Positions 34,392-44,040 of a stretch of 64,000 nucleotides of DNA are shown here, piece after piece (within the stretch, counting starts at the first letter, position 1; the number at the start of each line of letters is the position of its first letter). Position numbers and translations under genes: made by a program. Below the pieces are notes generated by a model. It was given only the letters and a program-made list of their open reading frames with translations, ran no database searches and had not been told where the DNA came from. The DNA is from an uncultured Flavobacteriaceae bacterium (GTDB lineage: Bacteria; Bacteroidota; Bacteroidia; Flavobacteriales; Flavobacteriaceae): NCBI GenBank assembly GCA_947494715.1, contig CANLWG010000020.1, positions 32,158-96,157 of the forward strand. Reading direction: 5' to 3'.

Positions 34392-35972
34392 ATGGCATCG
34401 AAATCAAAAAAATTCCTCTTTGGCCAAGAACATCTTACCTCCGGCATTGCCCTTGCCCTAGTTAGAGGTGAGATTACTGGAGAAATTCCCGAGGAATCCC
34501 GAACCAAGCTTAGAGCGAGCCAAAAAATAGTACATGCCATTGTGGAACAGGGCCATCCGGTATATGGTATTAATACGGGGTTCGGGCCGTTGTGTACCAC
34601 CAGCATTTCCAGAGAGGAAACCAAAATACTGCAATCCAATATCTTAAAAAGTCATGCGGTAGGCGTTGGGCGACCTATAGCTACGGAAATCGCCAAATTG
34701 ATGTTGGTGTTAAAACTGCATTCACTCGCCAAGGGGTATTCTGGTATTGCCGAGACAACCATGAACCGGATCCTTTGGCACGTGGAGAACAATGCTATTC
34801 CCATAGTTCCTTCACAAGGTTCTGTCGGGGCATCCGGCGATCTGGCTCCTTTGGCCCATCTTTTCCTTCCTCTTATAGGATTGGGAAAAGTCGAATACAA
34901 GGGGGAGATCATAAATACAGCTGTCTTCTTTGAAAAAGTAGGGTTTACCGCTTTGGAGCTAGGTCCAAAGGAAGGTTTGGCCTTAATCAACGGAACACAG
35001 TTCATAGCTGCGCATGCCATTGCCGTAATCGAGAAAATGCACACTTGTCTTGCTCAGGCTGATATCATTGGAGCGATGATGATAGAGGGCCTTCAAGGTT
35101 CCATTAAGCCCTTTTATAATGAACTACATGCACTACGCCCCTTCAAAGGAAATATACATGTCGCCAAAAGAGTGAAACGATTGCTCAAAGGTTCTGAAAT
35201 CATGGAAGCGCATATCGATTGTGAACGGGTACAAGATCCCTATTCACTCCGTTGTATTCCACAGGTACATGGCGCTTCAAGAAATGCTTGGTTGCATTTA
35301 AAGGAACTATTGGAAGTAGAGTTGAATGCCGTCACGGATAATCCCGTTATTATTGATGAGGAACTAATCATAAGTGGGGGCAACTTTCATGGCCAGCCCT
35401 TGGCTATGGCCTTGGATTATGTTTGTGTGGGAGCTTCCGAAATCGGTAATATCTCGGACAGGAGAATCTATTTAGCCTTGGAAGGTAATAGCCCAGGGGT
35501 TCCCAAATTGTTGATGGAGGATACTGGTATCAATTCCGGTTATATGATCTTGCAATATACAGCAGCGGCTTTGGCCAGTGAGAATAAAGGGTTATGTTTT
35601 CCCGCCAGTGCCGATAGTATTCCCACCTCTTTGGGACAGGAAGACCATGTAAGCATGGGATCCATTTCCGGAAGAAAGGCACTGCAGGTTCTAGAAAACG
35701 TAGAAAAGATTTTGGCGATAGAATTGCTGACCGCTGCACAGGCCTTTGAATTTAGAAAGCCCTTGAAATCAGGAGTTTTGTTGGATGAAATCCATAAGGA
35801 AATCCGAAAAAAAGTGGCCTTTGCAAAAGAGGACAGGGTTTTCGCGGAGGATATCGAAATCGGAATAGGACTGATACAATCAAAGTTCTTGATTTCGATC
35901 ATTGAGAAAACACGGAAAAAGAAGAACATATCCTTGGAGACACCTTATTCCAAAGAATTTGAAGAATATTAA
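34392..35972 (+). CDS. hutH: Histidine ammonia-lyase
   Basis: The 526-residue enzyme removes ammonia from histidine to give urocanate, the first step of histidine breakdown. The Ala147-Ser148-Gly149 triad in GSVGASGDLAPLAH forms the MIO prosthetic group. YGINTGFGPL near the start and the QDXYSLRC-like RVQDPYSLRCIPQ run are conserved. It heads a plus-strand set with hutI, hutU and hutG, although the gap to hutI is 229 bp, enough for a second promoter. The ATG at 34392 gives the usual N-terminus. Confidence 0.93.
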   Translation: MASKSKKFLFGQEHLTSGIALALVRGEITGEIPEESRTKLRASQKIVHAIVEQGHPVYGINTGFGPLCTTSISREETKILQSNILKSHAVGVGRPIATEIAKLMLVLKLHSLAKGYSGIAETTMNRILWHVENNAIPIVPSQGSVGASGDLAPLAHLFLPLIGLGKVEYKGEIINTAVFFEKVGFTALELGPKEGLALINGTQFIAAHAIAVIEKMHTCLAQADIIGAMMIEGLQGSIKPFYNELHALRPFKGNIHVAKRVKRLLKGSEIMEAHIDCERVQDPYSLRCIPQVHGASRNAWLHLKELLEVELNAVTDNPVIIDEELIISGGNFHGQPLAMALDYVCVGASEIGNISDRRIYLALEGNSPGVPKLLMEDTGINSGYMILQYTAAALASENKGLCFPASADSIPTSLGQEDHVSMGSISGRKALQVLENVEKILAIELLTAAQAFEFRKPLKSGVLLDEIHKEIRKKVAFAKEDRVFAEDIEIGIGLIQSKFLISIIEKTRKKKNISLETPYSKEFEEY

Positions 35973-36075
35973 AGTGATAGTATTAAATCATTACGAAGTA
36001 TTGAAAACCGACCTACAAGAACATTGTGTAAAACTTGAATCGAGATTTCGTTAAAATAATCCGTCTTGTGATGAA

Positions 36076-36092
36076 TTCGAACAGAGTTCGAA
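36076..36092. promoter_or_regulatory. Inverted repeat upstream of hutI
   Basis: TTCGAAC-AGA-GTTCGAA is a perfect 7-bp inverted repeat, 110 bp ahead of hutI. It could be an operator for a hut regulator, but none is encoded here, so the role is open. Confidence 0.35.
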
Positions 36093-36201
36093 GAAGTTGG
36101 TGATTATTTAAAAATCGAAAAAAAAGTTTAGCAATGTTTTTGTCAGTCTAGATTTTTTGTTTCTTTTTCATCAATGGAAAAAGAAATTGAAATAAATAAA
36201 A

Positions 36202-37458
36202 ATGGATAACTCAAAACTAATCGGTCCTTTCAGGCAAGTCATTCCCATGGCAGGACTGCAACTAAAAGGAGCTATTTCCGATAATGAACTAATAGTAATT
36301 GAGGATGCCGGCATTCTAATAGCCGATGAAAAAATCCATACTATCGGAAAATTCTCAAAGTTGCTGGCTGATGTCATAGAGACTAATATTGAAGTCATCC
36401 GTTTGGAAGGCAATCATGTTTGTTTACCAGGCCTGGTGGATGCCCATACCCATATATGTTTTGGAGGTACCCGTGCCAATGATTATGCCATGCGAAACGC
36501 GGGCAAAACCTATATGGAAATCGCCAAGGCTGGTGGAGGAATCTGGGATACGGTAACCCAAACCCGAAAGGCCACGAAAGAAGAACTCATTAAACATACG
36601 GTCAAACTCGCAAAACGCCATTTAAAAAATGGAACTACCACTTTGGAGGTCAAAAGTGGCTATGGGTTATCCGTTGAAGAGGAGCTCAAAATGTTATACG
36701 CCATAAAGGAGGCCAACGAGACCCTTCCCACCGATTTAATCCCTACTTGTTTAGCGGCACATATGATTCCCAAGGATTATAATGGAAGTGCCGAAGATTA
36801 CCTGATCGAGATTGGCTCCCTACTTTTCCCCAAGCTTAAGGAAGAAGGCCTGAGCAATCGTATCGATGCCTTTATTGAGGAAAGTGCTTTCTCAAAGACG
36901 CAAATTGAACCCTATTTCAAAAAAGCCAAAGAAATGGGGTTTGCCATTACCGTTCATGCCGATCAATTTTCTACAGGTGGTAGTGAAGTCGCAGTAAAAT
37001 TTGGAGCCATCAGTGCCGATCATTTGGAAGCCAGTACCCAAAAGGAAATCGAGTTATTGGCCAAAAGCGATGTCATTGCCATAGCGTTGCCCGGGGCTTC
37101 ATTGGGATTGGGTTGTAATTTTACTCCTGCCCGGCAACTATTGGATGCCGGCGCGACTTTGGCCATTGCCAGTGACCATAATCCAGGATCGGCTCCCATG
37201 GGGGACTTGTTGACCCAAGCTACCATTTTGGGGGCTTTTGAAAAACTGACCAATGCGGAAGTGCTAGCAGGCATAACTTTCAGAGCAGCTGCCGCTCTCA
37301 ACTTATCGGATAGGGGGCAATTAGAGAAAGGATATTTGGCCGACCTTGCTATTTTCCATACCAATGACTACAAGGAAATTCTGTACAACCAGGGAAATTT
37401 GAAACCATGTATGGTTTGGAAAAGTGGCGGATTGATTTTTGATAGACATAAGGGTTGA
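36202..37458 (+). CDS. hutI: Imidazolonepropionase
   Basis: The 418-residue amidohydrolase opens the imidazolone ring to formiminoglutamate, step three of histidine breakdown. The metal-binding motif is VDAHTHICFGGTRANDY near residue 78, TTTLEVKSGYGLS is the substrate loop, FAITVHADQF holds the next His, and IALPGASLGL / IASDHNPGSAPM the rest. The stop codon shares two bases with a 7-bp repeat array. It sits between hutH and hutU on the same strand. Confidence 0.94.
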   Translation: MDNSKLIGPFRQVIPMAGLQLKGAISDNELIVIEDAGILIADEKIHTIGKFSKLLADVIETNIEVIRLEGNHVCLPGLVDAHTHICFGGTRANDYAMRNAGKTYMEIAKAGGGIWDTVTQTRKATKEELIKHTVKLAKRHLKNGTTTLEVKSGYGLSVEEELKMLYAIKEANETLPTDLIPTCLAAHMIPKDYNGSAEDYLIEIGSLLFPKLKEEGLSNRIDAFIEESAFSKTQIEPYFKKAKEMGFAITVHADQFSTGGSEVAVKFGAISADHLEASTQKEIELLAKSDVIAIALPGASLGLGCNFTPARQLLDAGATLAIASDHNPGSAPMGDLLTQATILGAFEKLTNAEVLAGITFRAAAALNLSDRGQLEKGYLADLAIFHTNDYKEILYNQGNLKPCMVWKSGGLIFDRHKG

Positions 37459-37491
37459 AGTAAGAAGTAGGAAGTACGAAGTATGAAGGGG
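37457..37491 (+). repeat. Heptad array at the hutI stop codon
   Basis: Units GAAGTAA, GAAGTAG, GAAGTAC, GAAGTAT and GAAGGGG follow each other; only the seventh base varies in the first four. The first unit begins with the last two bases of the hutI stop codon. In shifted register the unit AGAAGTA fits AGANNTN. Confidence 0.9.
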
Positions 37492-37540
37492 GAATAGAAC
37501 TAATGTCCAGTACCTAAAAAAAGCGTAAGACGAAACAAGA

Positions 37541-39547
37541 ATGACCTTTAAAGAACAAATACTGCAGGGGATTCCCAATAAACTTCCTCCGAAAAGTAAC
37601 TATTCAAAAGACGCAAATCATGCGCCCAGGCGAAAAGACGTATTATCCTTGGAGGAAAAGAAATTGGCTATCCGTAATGCCTTGCGCTATTTTCCCAAAT
37701 CATGGCACTCCACGCTCTCAAAGGAATTCATTGAGGAATTGAAGGCCTATGGCCGAATCTATATGTACCGTTTTAAGCCGGACTACGAAATGTATGCCCG
37801 ACCAATCCAAGCGTACCCGGCAAAAACGCAGCAAGCGGCGGCCATTATGTTGATGATTCAGAATAACTTGGATCCCAATGTTGCACAACATCCCGAAGAA
37901 TTGATTACCTATGGCGGCAATGGCGCAGTTTTCCAAAACTGGGCACAGTATCTTTTGACCATGCAATATTTGGCCACGATGACCGAAGAGCAAACTCTTC
38001 ATATGTACTCGGGTCACCCTATGGGACTCTTTCCATCCGCAAAGGAAGCTCCTCGGGTAGTTGTTACCAACGGGATGATGGTTCCCAATTATTCCAAACC
38101 GGACGATTGGGAAAAATACAACGCACTAGGCGTCACCCAATACGGGCAGATGACCGCGGGTTCCTATATGTATATTGGACCACAGGGAATTGTACACGGC
38201 ACGGCCATTACGATCATGAACGCCTTTCGGAAAGTACTAAAAAAGGATGAAACCCCCGCTGGAAAAGTATTCCTGACCGCCGGACTTGGCGGTATGAGCG
38301 GTGCCCAGCCCAAGGCCGGGAATATTGCAGGATGTATCACCGTCTGTGCGGAAGTAAACCCTGCCGCCGCCAAGAAAAGGTACGAACAGGGCTGGGTAGA
38401 TGTATTAATGGATAATCTTGATAGTCTGGTATTGCGCACCAAGGAAGCCCAACGGAATGGTGAAACCGTGTCTCTTGCCTATATTGGAAATGTAGTGGCG
38501 GTATGGGAGCGTTTCTATATGGAGAATATTTTTGTACACCTAGGTACAGACCAGACCTCCCTGCATAATCCTTGGGCGGGAGGATATTACCCCGTTGGAT
38601 TTAGCTTTGAGGAATCTAACCAATTGATGGCCAAAAATCCTGCCCTCTTCAAGGAGAAAGTACAAGAATCGCTTCGAAGACAGGTGGATGCCATAAACCA
38701 ACATGCCAAAAAAGGGACCTATTTCTTTGACTATGGAAATGCCTTTCTATTGGAGGCTTCCCGTGCAGGTGCAAATGTGATGGCGGATAACAACATTGAT
38801 TTTAAATATCCCAGTTACGTTCAGGATATTTTGGGACCTATGTGCTTTGATTACGGTTTTGGGCCATTCCGATGGGTATGTACTTCCTGTGATCCCGAGG
38901 ATCTTCGAAAAACCGATGCCATAGCCTTGGAGGAAATGCAGAAAATCAAATCAAATGCCCCTTCGGAAATTCAACAACAAATGCAGGACAATATCAAATG
39001 GATTTCCGAGGCAGAACAGAATCAATTGGTAGTGGGTTCACAAGCCCGTATTCTATATGCCGATGCAGAAGGTAGGGTCAAAATAGCAAAGGCCTTTAAT
39101 AACGCAATAAAAAAAGGTGAGATTTCAGCTCCTGTTGTTTTGGGAAGAGATCATCATGATGTAAGTGGAACGGATTCTCCGTTTCGGGAAACCAGTAATA
39201 TCTATGACGGAAGTCAATTTACAGCAGACATGGCCATACATAATGTAATAGGCGATGGTTTTCGGGGAGCGACATGGGTCTCCATCCACAATGGTGGCGG
39301 TGTGGGATGGGGCGAGGTCATTAACGGAGGATTTGGAATGGTCCTTGATGGCTCCGAAGAAGCCTCAAAAAATATACGGAACATGCTATTTTATGATGTA
39401 AACAATGGCATCGCCCGGCGAAGTTGGGCAAGGAACAAGGAAGCGCTTTTTGCCATTCAGCGGGAAATGAAGCGAACTCCGGAACTAAAAGTTACGATCC
39501 CCAATTCGGTAGAGGACCAAGTACTGGAAGATTTATTTAATCAATGA
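37541..39547 (+). CDS. hutU: Urocanate hydratase (long form)
   Basis: The 668-residue enzyme converts urocanate to imidazolonepropionate using NAD as an electrophile. Conserved runs are LLMTMQYLATMTEEQTLHMYSGHPMG, TAGLGGMSGAQPKAGNIAG (NAD binding), and YVQDILGPMCFDYGFGPFRWVCTS with the family cysteine. It is about 110 residues longer than proteobacterial HutU, as is usual in Bacteroidota. The ATG at 37541 follows hutI by 82 bp. Confidence 0.94.
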   Translation: MTFKEQILQGIPNKLPPKSNYSKDANHAPRRKDVLSLEEKKLAIRNALRYFPKSWHSTLSKEFIEELKAYGRIYMYRFKPDYEMYARPIQAYPAKTQQAAAIMLMIQNNLDPNVAQHPEELITYGGNGAVFQNWAQYLLTMQYLATMTEEQTLHMYSGHPMGLFPSAKEAPRVVVTNGMMVPNYSKPDDWEKYNALGVTQYGQMTAGSYMYIGPQGIVHGTAITIMNAFRKVLKKDETPAGKVFLTAGLGGMSGAQPKAGNIAGCITVCAEVNPAAAKKRYEQGWVDVLMDNLDSLVLRTKEAQRNGETVSLAYIGNVVAVWERFYMENIFVHLGTDQTSLHNPWAGGYYPVGFSFEESNQLMAKNPALFKEKVQESLRRQVDAINQHAKKGTYFFDYGNAFLLEASRAGANVMADNNIDFKYPSYVQDILGPMCFDYGFGPFRWVCTSCDPEDLRKTDAIALEEMQKIKSNAPSEIQQQMQDNIKWISEAEQNQLVVGSQARILYADAEGRVKIAKAFNNAIKKGEISAPVVLGRDHHDVSGTDSPFRETSNIYDGSQFTADMAIHNVIGDGFRGATWVSIHNGGGVGWGEVINGGFGMVLDGSEEASKNIRNMLFYDVNNGIARRSWARNKEALFAIQREMKRTPELKVTIPNSVEDQVLEDLFNQ

Positions 39548-39654
39548 TTTCTTTTTGTTTCCCAAAGGATTTAAAAATAGTAAATTCCAATTGCCCCGTG
39601 CTTAAGATGAATTGCCATAGGCTTCAGGCTGTGGATAACAATACAACAAGTATA

Positions 39655-39668
39655 TTGGCTTTAGCCAA
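39655..39668. repeat. Hairpin upstream of the IS200-like transposase gene
   Basis: TTGGCTTTAGCCAA is a perfect 6-bp stem with a TT loop, 34 bp ahead of the GTG start. The reverse complement of the downstream hairpin at 40122-40133 reads TGGCTTTAGCCA, so the same sequence brackets the gene, as expected for a REP-like or subterminal recognition structure. Confidence 0.7.
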
Positions 39669-39702
39669 ATCTTTTCTATATTGAAATTACAAAAACATAA
39701 CT

Positions 39703-40128
39703 GTGCCGTTTATAAAAGCATATATCCATTTTGTCTTTAGCACCAAGAACAGAAAGCCTTTTCTAAGAACCTCGGCCATTAGGCAAAAGGTCTGGAACCA
39801 TATTAGGGAAAATGCTAAAGAAAAAGGAATTTACATCGACTTTGTCAATGGATACTCGGATCACTGCCATTGTCTAATTTCTTTAGGTTCAGAACAAACC
39901 ATTAGCAAATTAGCACAATTGATTAAGGGAGAATCATCTTTCTGGATAAACAAACATAGTCTATGTAAAGAAAAATTCGAATGGCAAAATGAGTATTTTG
40001 CTGTCTCGGTTTCGGAATCCATGGTAGACAGGGTAAGAAGCTATATCAAAAACCAAGAGGAACACCATGGAAAGAGAACCTTTCAAGAGGAATATGATGA
40101 ATTCATAGAGAAATATGGGTTTGGCTAA
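39703..40128 (+). CDS. IS200-like / REP-associated tyrosine transposase (Y1, HUH)
   Basis: The 141-residue protein is a single-strand-DNA HUH transposase of the Transposase_17 family. The metal-binding pair is in YSDHCHCLISL, the nucleophile tyrosine is probably Tyr109 in VRSYIKNQEEHHGKRTF, and the N-terminal AYIHFVFSTKNRKPFL is typical. Translation starts at GTG 39703. It sits between hutU and hutG, and is bracketed by matching hairpins, which fits a domesticated REP-associated (RAYT) gene or a short IS200 element. No partner TnpB is present. Confidence 0.9.
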   Translation: MPFIKAYIHFVFSTKNRKPFLRTSAIRQKVWNHIRENAKEKGIYIDFVNGYSDHCHCLISLGSEQTISKLAQLIKGESSFWINKHSLCKEKFEWQNEYFAVSVSESMVDRVRSYIKNQEEHHGKRTFQEEYDEFIEKYGFG

Positions 40129-40133
40129 AGCCA
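40122..40133. repeat. Hairpin overlapping the transposase stop codon
   Basis: TGGCTAAAGCCA is a 5-bp stem with an AA loop that contains the TAA stop codon of the transposase gene. It mirrors the hairpin at 39655. Confidence 0.65.
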
Positions 40134-40150
40134 TTTAAATTGCTTCCTTT

Positions 40151-40176
40151 TTGCCTCCAGATAAATCTGGAGGCAA
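40151..40176. terminator. Strong hairpin downstream of the transposase gene
   Basis: TTGCCTCCAGAT and ATCTGGAGGCAA form a perfect 12-bp stem around AA, 22 bp after the transposase stop. A T-run is weak, so it may be part of the mobile element instead of a terminator. If it terminates, it would separate hutG from the upstream hut genes. Confidence 0.5.
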
Positions 40177-40212
40177 TTAAAATCTTAGCTTGAGCTTGAG
40201 TTTTAAAATTTC

Positions 40213-41172
40213 ATGAACAACTATAACAAGACAAATTCCCGACTCTGGACAGGGAGAAAATCCGACCAAAACCTATACCTACATGAAATAGTAAAATGTA
40301 TGGATATAGCATCAATCGTTCCGAATCCTGATTCAAAAACAATTGCAATCTTGGGTTATGCCTGCGATGAAGGGGTAAGGCGAAACCAAGGCAGGGTTGG
40401 AGCGGTAGAAGGCCCGGATGCCATTCGAAAGCAATTGGGTAAAATGCCCAATCTTCTGAATCCGAATACAAAGTTATTGGATATTGGTTCTATTCTATGT
40501 ATGGATGGAGGAATGGAAGAAGCACAAAATCAGTTGTCACTAGTCTTAACCCAGCTTTTGAAGAAAAATATATTTCCCGTTCTATTGGGCGGAGGACATG
40601 ATATGGCCTATGGACATTACCGAGGCATCAAAAAGTATTTGAACGAAAGTAAGTCCATCGGTATCATTAATTTTGATGCACATTTTGACCTGCGTAATAA
40701 CTCCACCGGCAACAATTCCGGCACCCCTTTTTATCAAATCGTACAAGATTGCAAGGCCGATGGGGCTGCCTTTAACTATTTATGCCTCGGAATCCGAAAG
40801 GATGCCAACGACAAGGTTTTATTCCAAACTGCTGATAACCTAGATGTAAACTACATTGAAAACGAGTGGTTTAATCTTCAATATTGGAAGGCCGTCGAAC
40901 GGGAGCTTCACACTTTTATTTCCAAAGTAGACAGCCTATACCTGACCATCGATCTGGATGGATTTTCATCGGCTTACGCTCCAGGGGTCAGTGCATCTTC
41001 GCCTATGGGATTTTCGCCGGATATTATCCTGGAATGTCTAAAAATTATTCTACATTCCCAAAAATTGATAAGTATGGATATTGCCGAAATGAATCCTAAA
41101 TATGATGTTGATAATTGTACTGCTAAACTAGCGGCATCATTAGTTCATTATATAACTCAGCAAATTGGCTAG
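40213..41172 (+). CDS. hutG: Formimidoylglutamase (arginase family)
   Basis: The 319-residue ureohydrolase-fold enzyme would split formimidoylglutamate to glutamate and formamide, the last step of this histidine pathway. The dinuclear manganese ligands lie in GGGHDMAYGHYRG, INFDAHFDLR and TIDLDGFSSAYAPGVS. Its place after hutH, hutI and hutU supports formimidoylglutamase over arginase or agmatinase. The stop codon directly abuts that of convergent hmgA. Confidence 0.9.
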   Translation: MNNYNKTNSRLWTGRKSDQNLYLHEIVKCMDIASIVPNPDSKTIAILGYACDEGVRRNQGRVGAVEGPDAIRKQLGKMPNLLNPNTKLLDIGSILCMDGGMEEAQNQLSLVLTQLLKKNIFPVLLGGGHDMAYGHYRGIKKYLNESKSIGIINFDAHFDLRNNSTGNNSGTPFYQIVQDCKADGAAFNYLCLGIRKDANDKVLFQTADNLDVNYIENEWFNLQYWKAVERELHTFISKVDSLYLTIDLDGFSSAYAPGVSASSPMGFSPDIILECLKIILHSQKLISMDIAEMNPKYDVDNCTAKLAASLVHYITQQIG

Positions 41173-42330
41173 CTATTCCAACCAACTCTTATAATACTTT
41201 CCATCATCAATATCCAACGCAGTTTGTGTCAGCTGCAGTGGTTTAAAAGTATCAATCATCACAGCCAGTTCCTCTGTCCCGGTTTTGCCAATACTAGCTT
41301 CATAGGTACCCGGGTGTGGCCCATGGGGAATCCCAGCTGGGTGTAGGGAGATGTACCCCTTATCAATATTATTACGGCTCATAAAATCCCCATCTACATA
41401 GTACAAGACCTCATCCGAGTCAATATTCGAATGGTTGTAGGGTGCGGGAATCGCCTGAGGGTGATAATCATACAATCGTGGCACAAAAGAACAGACCACA
41501 AAAGTAGCTGTCTCAAAAGTCTGGTGCACTGGCGGCGGTTGGTGTACTCGTCCGGTAATCGGCTCAAAATTATGGATAGAAAATCCATAAGGGAAATTAT
41601 AGCCGTCCCAGCCCACCACATCGAATGGATGTGTGGCGTAAACCACATGATGCAATTGTCCTTGTTTTTTTATCTTCATCAAAAACTCGCCCTTTTCGTC
41701 ATAGGCCTGTAAGTTCCTGGGTAGCTTGAAATCGCGCTCGCAAAAAGGTGAATGTTCCAGATGTTGCCCAAACCAATTGCGATAACGCTTGGGTGTATAA
41801 ATGGGGTGGTAGCTTTCTGCAAAGAGCAATCTATTATCCTCCGTATCAAACTCGATTTGATAAATCATTCCTCGCGGAATTAAAATATAATCACCATATT
41901 CAAAAGGAATTTCACCTAAAAACGTCTTTAATGTACCTGTTCCCTTGTGAATAAATAGGAGTTCGTCCGCATCGGCATTTTTATAAAAATAATCGGTAAC
42001 GGAGGTTTTAGGAGCGGCCAAACCCACGTGCACATCCGAATTGAACAAAACCGTTTTCCGGCTTTCCAAGTAATCATCTTCGGGTCGTATTTCAAAGCCC
42101 TTTAATAATCGGGAAGCAATATTATATTCCACTGCCGCTTTGGGGGCTATATCCACGGCTTTTTGAACGGCCTTGACCTGTGTAGGTCTATGCAAATGGT
42201 ATAACAAAGAAGACATTCCATCAAAACCAATGGTACCGAACAATTGTTCGTAGTGTAAGGTCCCATCGTCCTTCTTAAAAGTTGTATGTCGTTTCTGGGG
42301 TATCTTGCCCAATTTGTGGTACAAAGGCAT
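41173..42330 (-). CDS. hmgA: Homogentisate 1,2-dioxygenase
   Basis: The 385-residue cupin-type enzyme opens the ring of homogentisate in tyrosine and phenylalanine breakdown, using one Fe(II). The start YHKLGKIPQKRHTTF, the HYEQLFGTIGFDG segment, the DVVGWDGYNFPYGFSIHNFEPITGRVHQPPPVHQTF run and the later NSNIDSDEVLYYVDGDFMSR and HPAGIPHGPHPG runs with the iron ligands fit the family in its shorter Bacteroidota form. The rest of the tyrosine pathway is not in the window. It is convergent with hutG with no gap. Confidence 0.92.
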   Translation of the reverse strand: MPLYHKLGKIPQKRHTTFKKDDGTLHYEQLFGTIGFDGMSSLLYHLHRPTQVKAVQKAVDIAPKAAVEYNIASRLLKGFEIRPEDDYLESRKTVLFNSDVHVGLAAPKTSVTDYFYKNADADELLFIHKGTGTLKTFLGEIPFEYGDYILIPRGMIYQIEFDTEDNRLLFAESYHPIYTPKRYRNWFGQHLEHSPFCERDFKLPRNLQAYDEKGEFLMKIKKQGQLHHVVYATHPFDVVGWDGYNFPYGFSIHNFEPITGRVHQPPPVHQTFETATFVVCSFVPRLYDYHPQAIPAPYNHSNIDSDEVLYYVDGDFMSRNNIDKGYISLHPAGIPHGPHPGTYEASIGKTGTEELAVMIDTFKPLQLTQTALDIDDGKYYKSWLE

Positions 42331-42762
42331 AACAGTAAGTTTTTAGCTCTTTTAAAAATACAACAAATAACACAGTATACTTTATTGATTTAGAGAATTG
42401 CAGTTTTATTAAAACATTTGACAATCAACTGATTATACCGAATAAAAATATCCTAAATGTTGGAAATTAGTATAGAAACCCGTGTAATTATTAGAAGATT
42501 ACCAACACCTATCCGAAAGTAGATTTTTGGGTAAAATCCGGGTAGGGTCAAAATTCCTCAGCTATGTGACATGGGCTTGCCCCATTCCTCCCTGTACAGG
42601 ATTTAATATGAAATACCTAGGGAAACGGTATGGGAATAGAAAGAAAAAAGCCTCCCATTATGGAAAGCCTTTCATTGGCCCAGACCTAAACGGTCTTGGG
42701 TCACAACACAACGCTGCAAATATAGCAAAGGTTTTCAACAAAAAAGCAAAACCCGCAGCCTT
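42331..42762. other. Intergenic region between hmgA and the NDH-2 gene
   Basis: These 432 bases hold no gene I trust. An imperfect stem at 42679-42700 (CCCAGACC / GGTCTTGGG, loop TAAAC) and a further T6 tract on the minus strand at 42644-42649 lie downstream of the NDH-2 gene and may end its transcript. The AT-rich part next to 42331 should carry the hmgA promoter. Confidence 0.45.
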
Positions 42763-44040
42763 TTATGTTTTAGGCTTAAAGGGCCGAACGATAAGTCGGG
42801 CGGCTTTATCATAGTTGATATAGTTGTACGCCCAGTTAAAAAACACAATGACCCTATTCCGGAAACCTACCAGGGCCATCAAATGCACGAACATCCAAAT
42901 AAACCAAGCGAAGAATCCGCCGAACTTTAACTTATGTAAATCTACCACAGCCTTGTTCCTACCCACCGTTGCCATGGTTCCCTTATCATTATAGGTAAAA
43001 GGCTCCATGGGTTTTTCTTCACATAATTGTTTCAAGTTTTTTGCCAAAAGCTCTCCTTGCTGTATGGCGGGTTGTGCCACTTGCGGATGCCCTTTTGGAT
43101 AATGTTCCGTTTCCATATAGGCAATATCACCAATGGCAAATATATTTTTGTAATTCATTACCTGATTAAATCGATTTACTTTAAACCGATTAAGCCGTTC
43201 CATTAAGGATAAAGCATCAATACCTTCGATAGCGGCACCTGTTACCCCTGCCGTCCAAATAAAATTTTTGGTGCGCATGCGCTCACCGTTATTCATGGTA
43301 AGTACCTCCCCATCAAAATCCTGTACCAAGGTCTTTAAAAGAATTTTCACTCCCAATTCCTCCAAAAATTTTGTTGCCTTTTTGGAGGCTTGTTCACTCA
43401 TAGGCGGCAAGATCCTATCGGCTCCCTCAAAGAGGTGTATCTCCATTTCATCTACATTTAGATGCCTATAGTCCCTAGGAAACACATGGCGTTTCAATTC
43501 CGCGAACGCGCCGGCCAGTTCAACTCCAGTAGGGCCGGCCCCAACGATACAAAAATTGAGCAATGCCTTTCGTTCTTCCAAATCATCACAATCGTCGGCC
43601 TTTTCAAAATTTTGAAGCATCAAGCTTCGTATATTGAGGGCCTGCGGTACATTTTTCATGGGCATAGCATGTTCTGCAATGGTAGCATTGCCAAAAAAAT
43701 TGGTCTTGGTGCCCGTAGCAATAATCAGATAGGTATAAGAGAGACTACCAATATTGGTAATTATCCGATTGCTTTTAGGTTCTATCCGCTCTACTGTTGC
43801 CCAACGAAAATGAAAATTTTTAAGACGTTTTAATACTTTACGAATCGGATAGGCAATGGAATCCGGTTCCAAACCACTAGTAGATACTTGATAAAGCAAA
43901 GGTTGAAAGGTGTGGTAGTTGTGCTTGTCTATCATGACCACCTGCACATCCAAATTTTTAAGTTTTTTTGCCAAGGATATTCCGGCAAATCCACCACCTA
44001 TAATGACCACTCTTTTTTGGTCCGTTTCGGGTAGGTTCAT
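42763..44040 (-). CDS. ndh: Type II NADH dehydrogenase-like FAD oxidoreductase
   Basis: The 425-residue protein resembles NDH-2, the single-subunit, non-pumping NADH:quinone oxidoreductase on the inner face of the membrane. VVIIGGGFAGISLAKKL binds FAD, IVGAGPTGVELAGAFAEL binds NADH, and NIFAIGDIAYME is the second FAD contact. A hydrophobic C-terminal stretch (about 372-405) would anchor it. ATG 44040 is chosen over a GTG five codons upstream, since FAD-binding begins close after it. It stands next to the high-affinity oxidase block and may feed it electrons. Confidence 0.87.
   Translation of the reverse strand: MNLPETDQKRVVIIGGGFAGISLAKKLKNLDVQVVMIDKHNYHTFQPLLYQVSTSGLEPDSIAYPIRKVLKRLKNFHFRWATVERIEPKSNRIITNIGSLSYTYLIIATGTKTNFFGNATIAEHAMPMKNVPQALNIRSLMLQNFEKADDCDDLEERKALLNFCIVGAGPTGVELAGAFAELKRHVFPRDYRHLNVDEMEIHLFEGADRILPPMSEQASKKATKFLEELGVKILLKTLVQDFDGEVLTMNNGERMRTKNFIWTAGVTGAAIEGIDALSLMERLNRFKVNRFNQVMNYKNIFAIGDIAYMETEHYPKGHPQVAQPAIQQGELLAKNLKQLCEEKPMEPFTYNDKGTMATVGRNKAVVDLHKLKFGGFFAWFIWMFVHLMALVGFRNRVIVFFNWAYNYINYDKAARLIVRPFKPKT

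Noticed and set aside
42527..42814. A 95-codon open frame on the plus strand between hmgA and the NDH-2 gene
   Set aside because: It overlaps the end of the NDH-2 gene in antisense, has no recognisable domain and poor codon pattern, and no promoter or partner gene.
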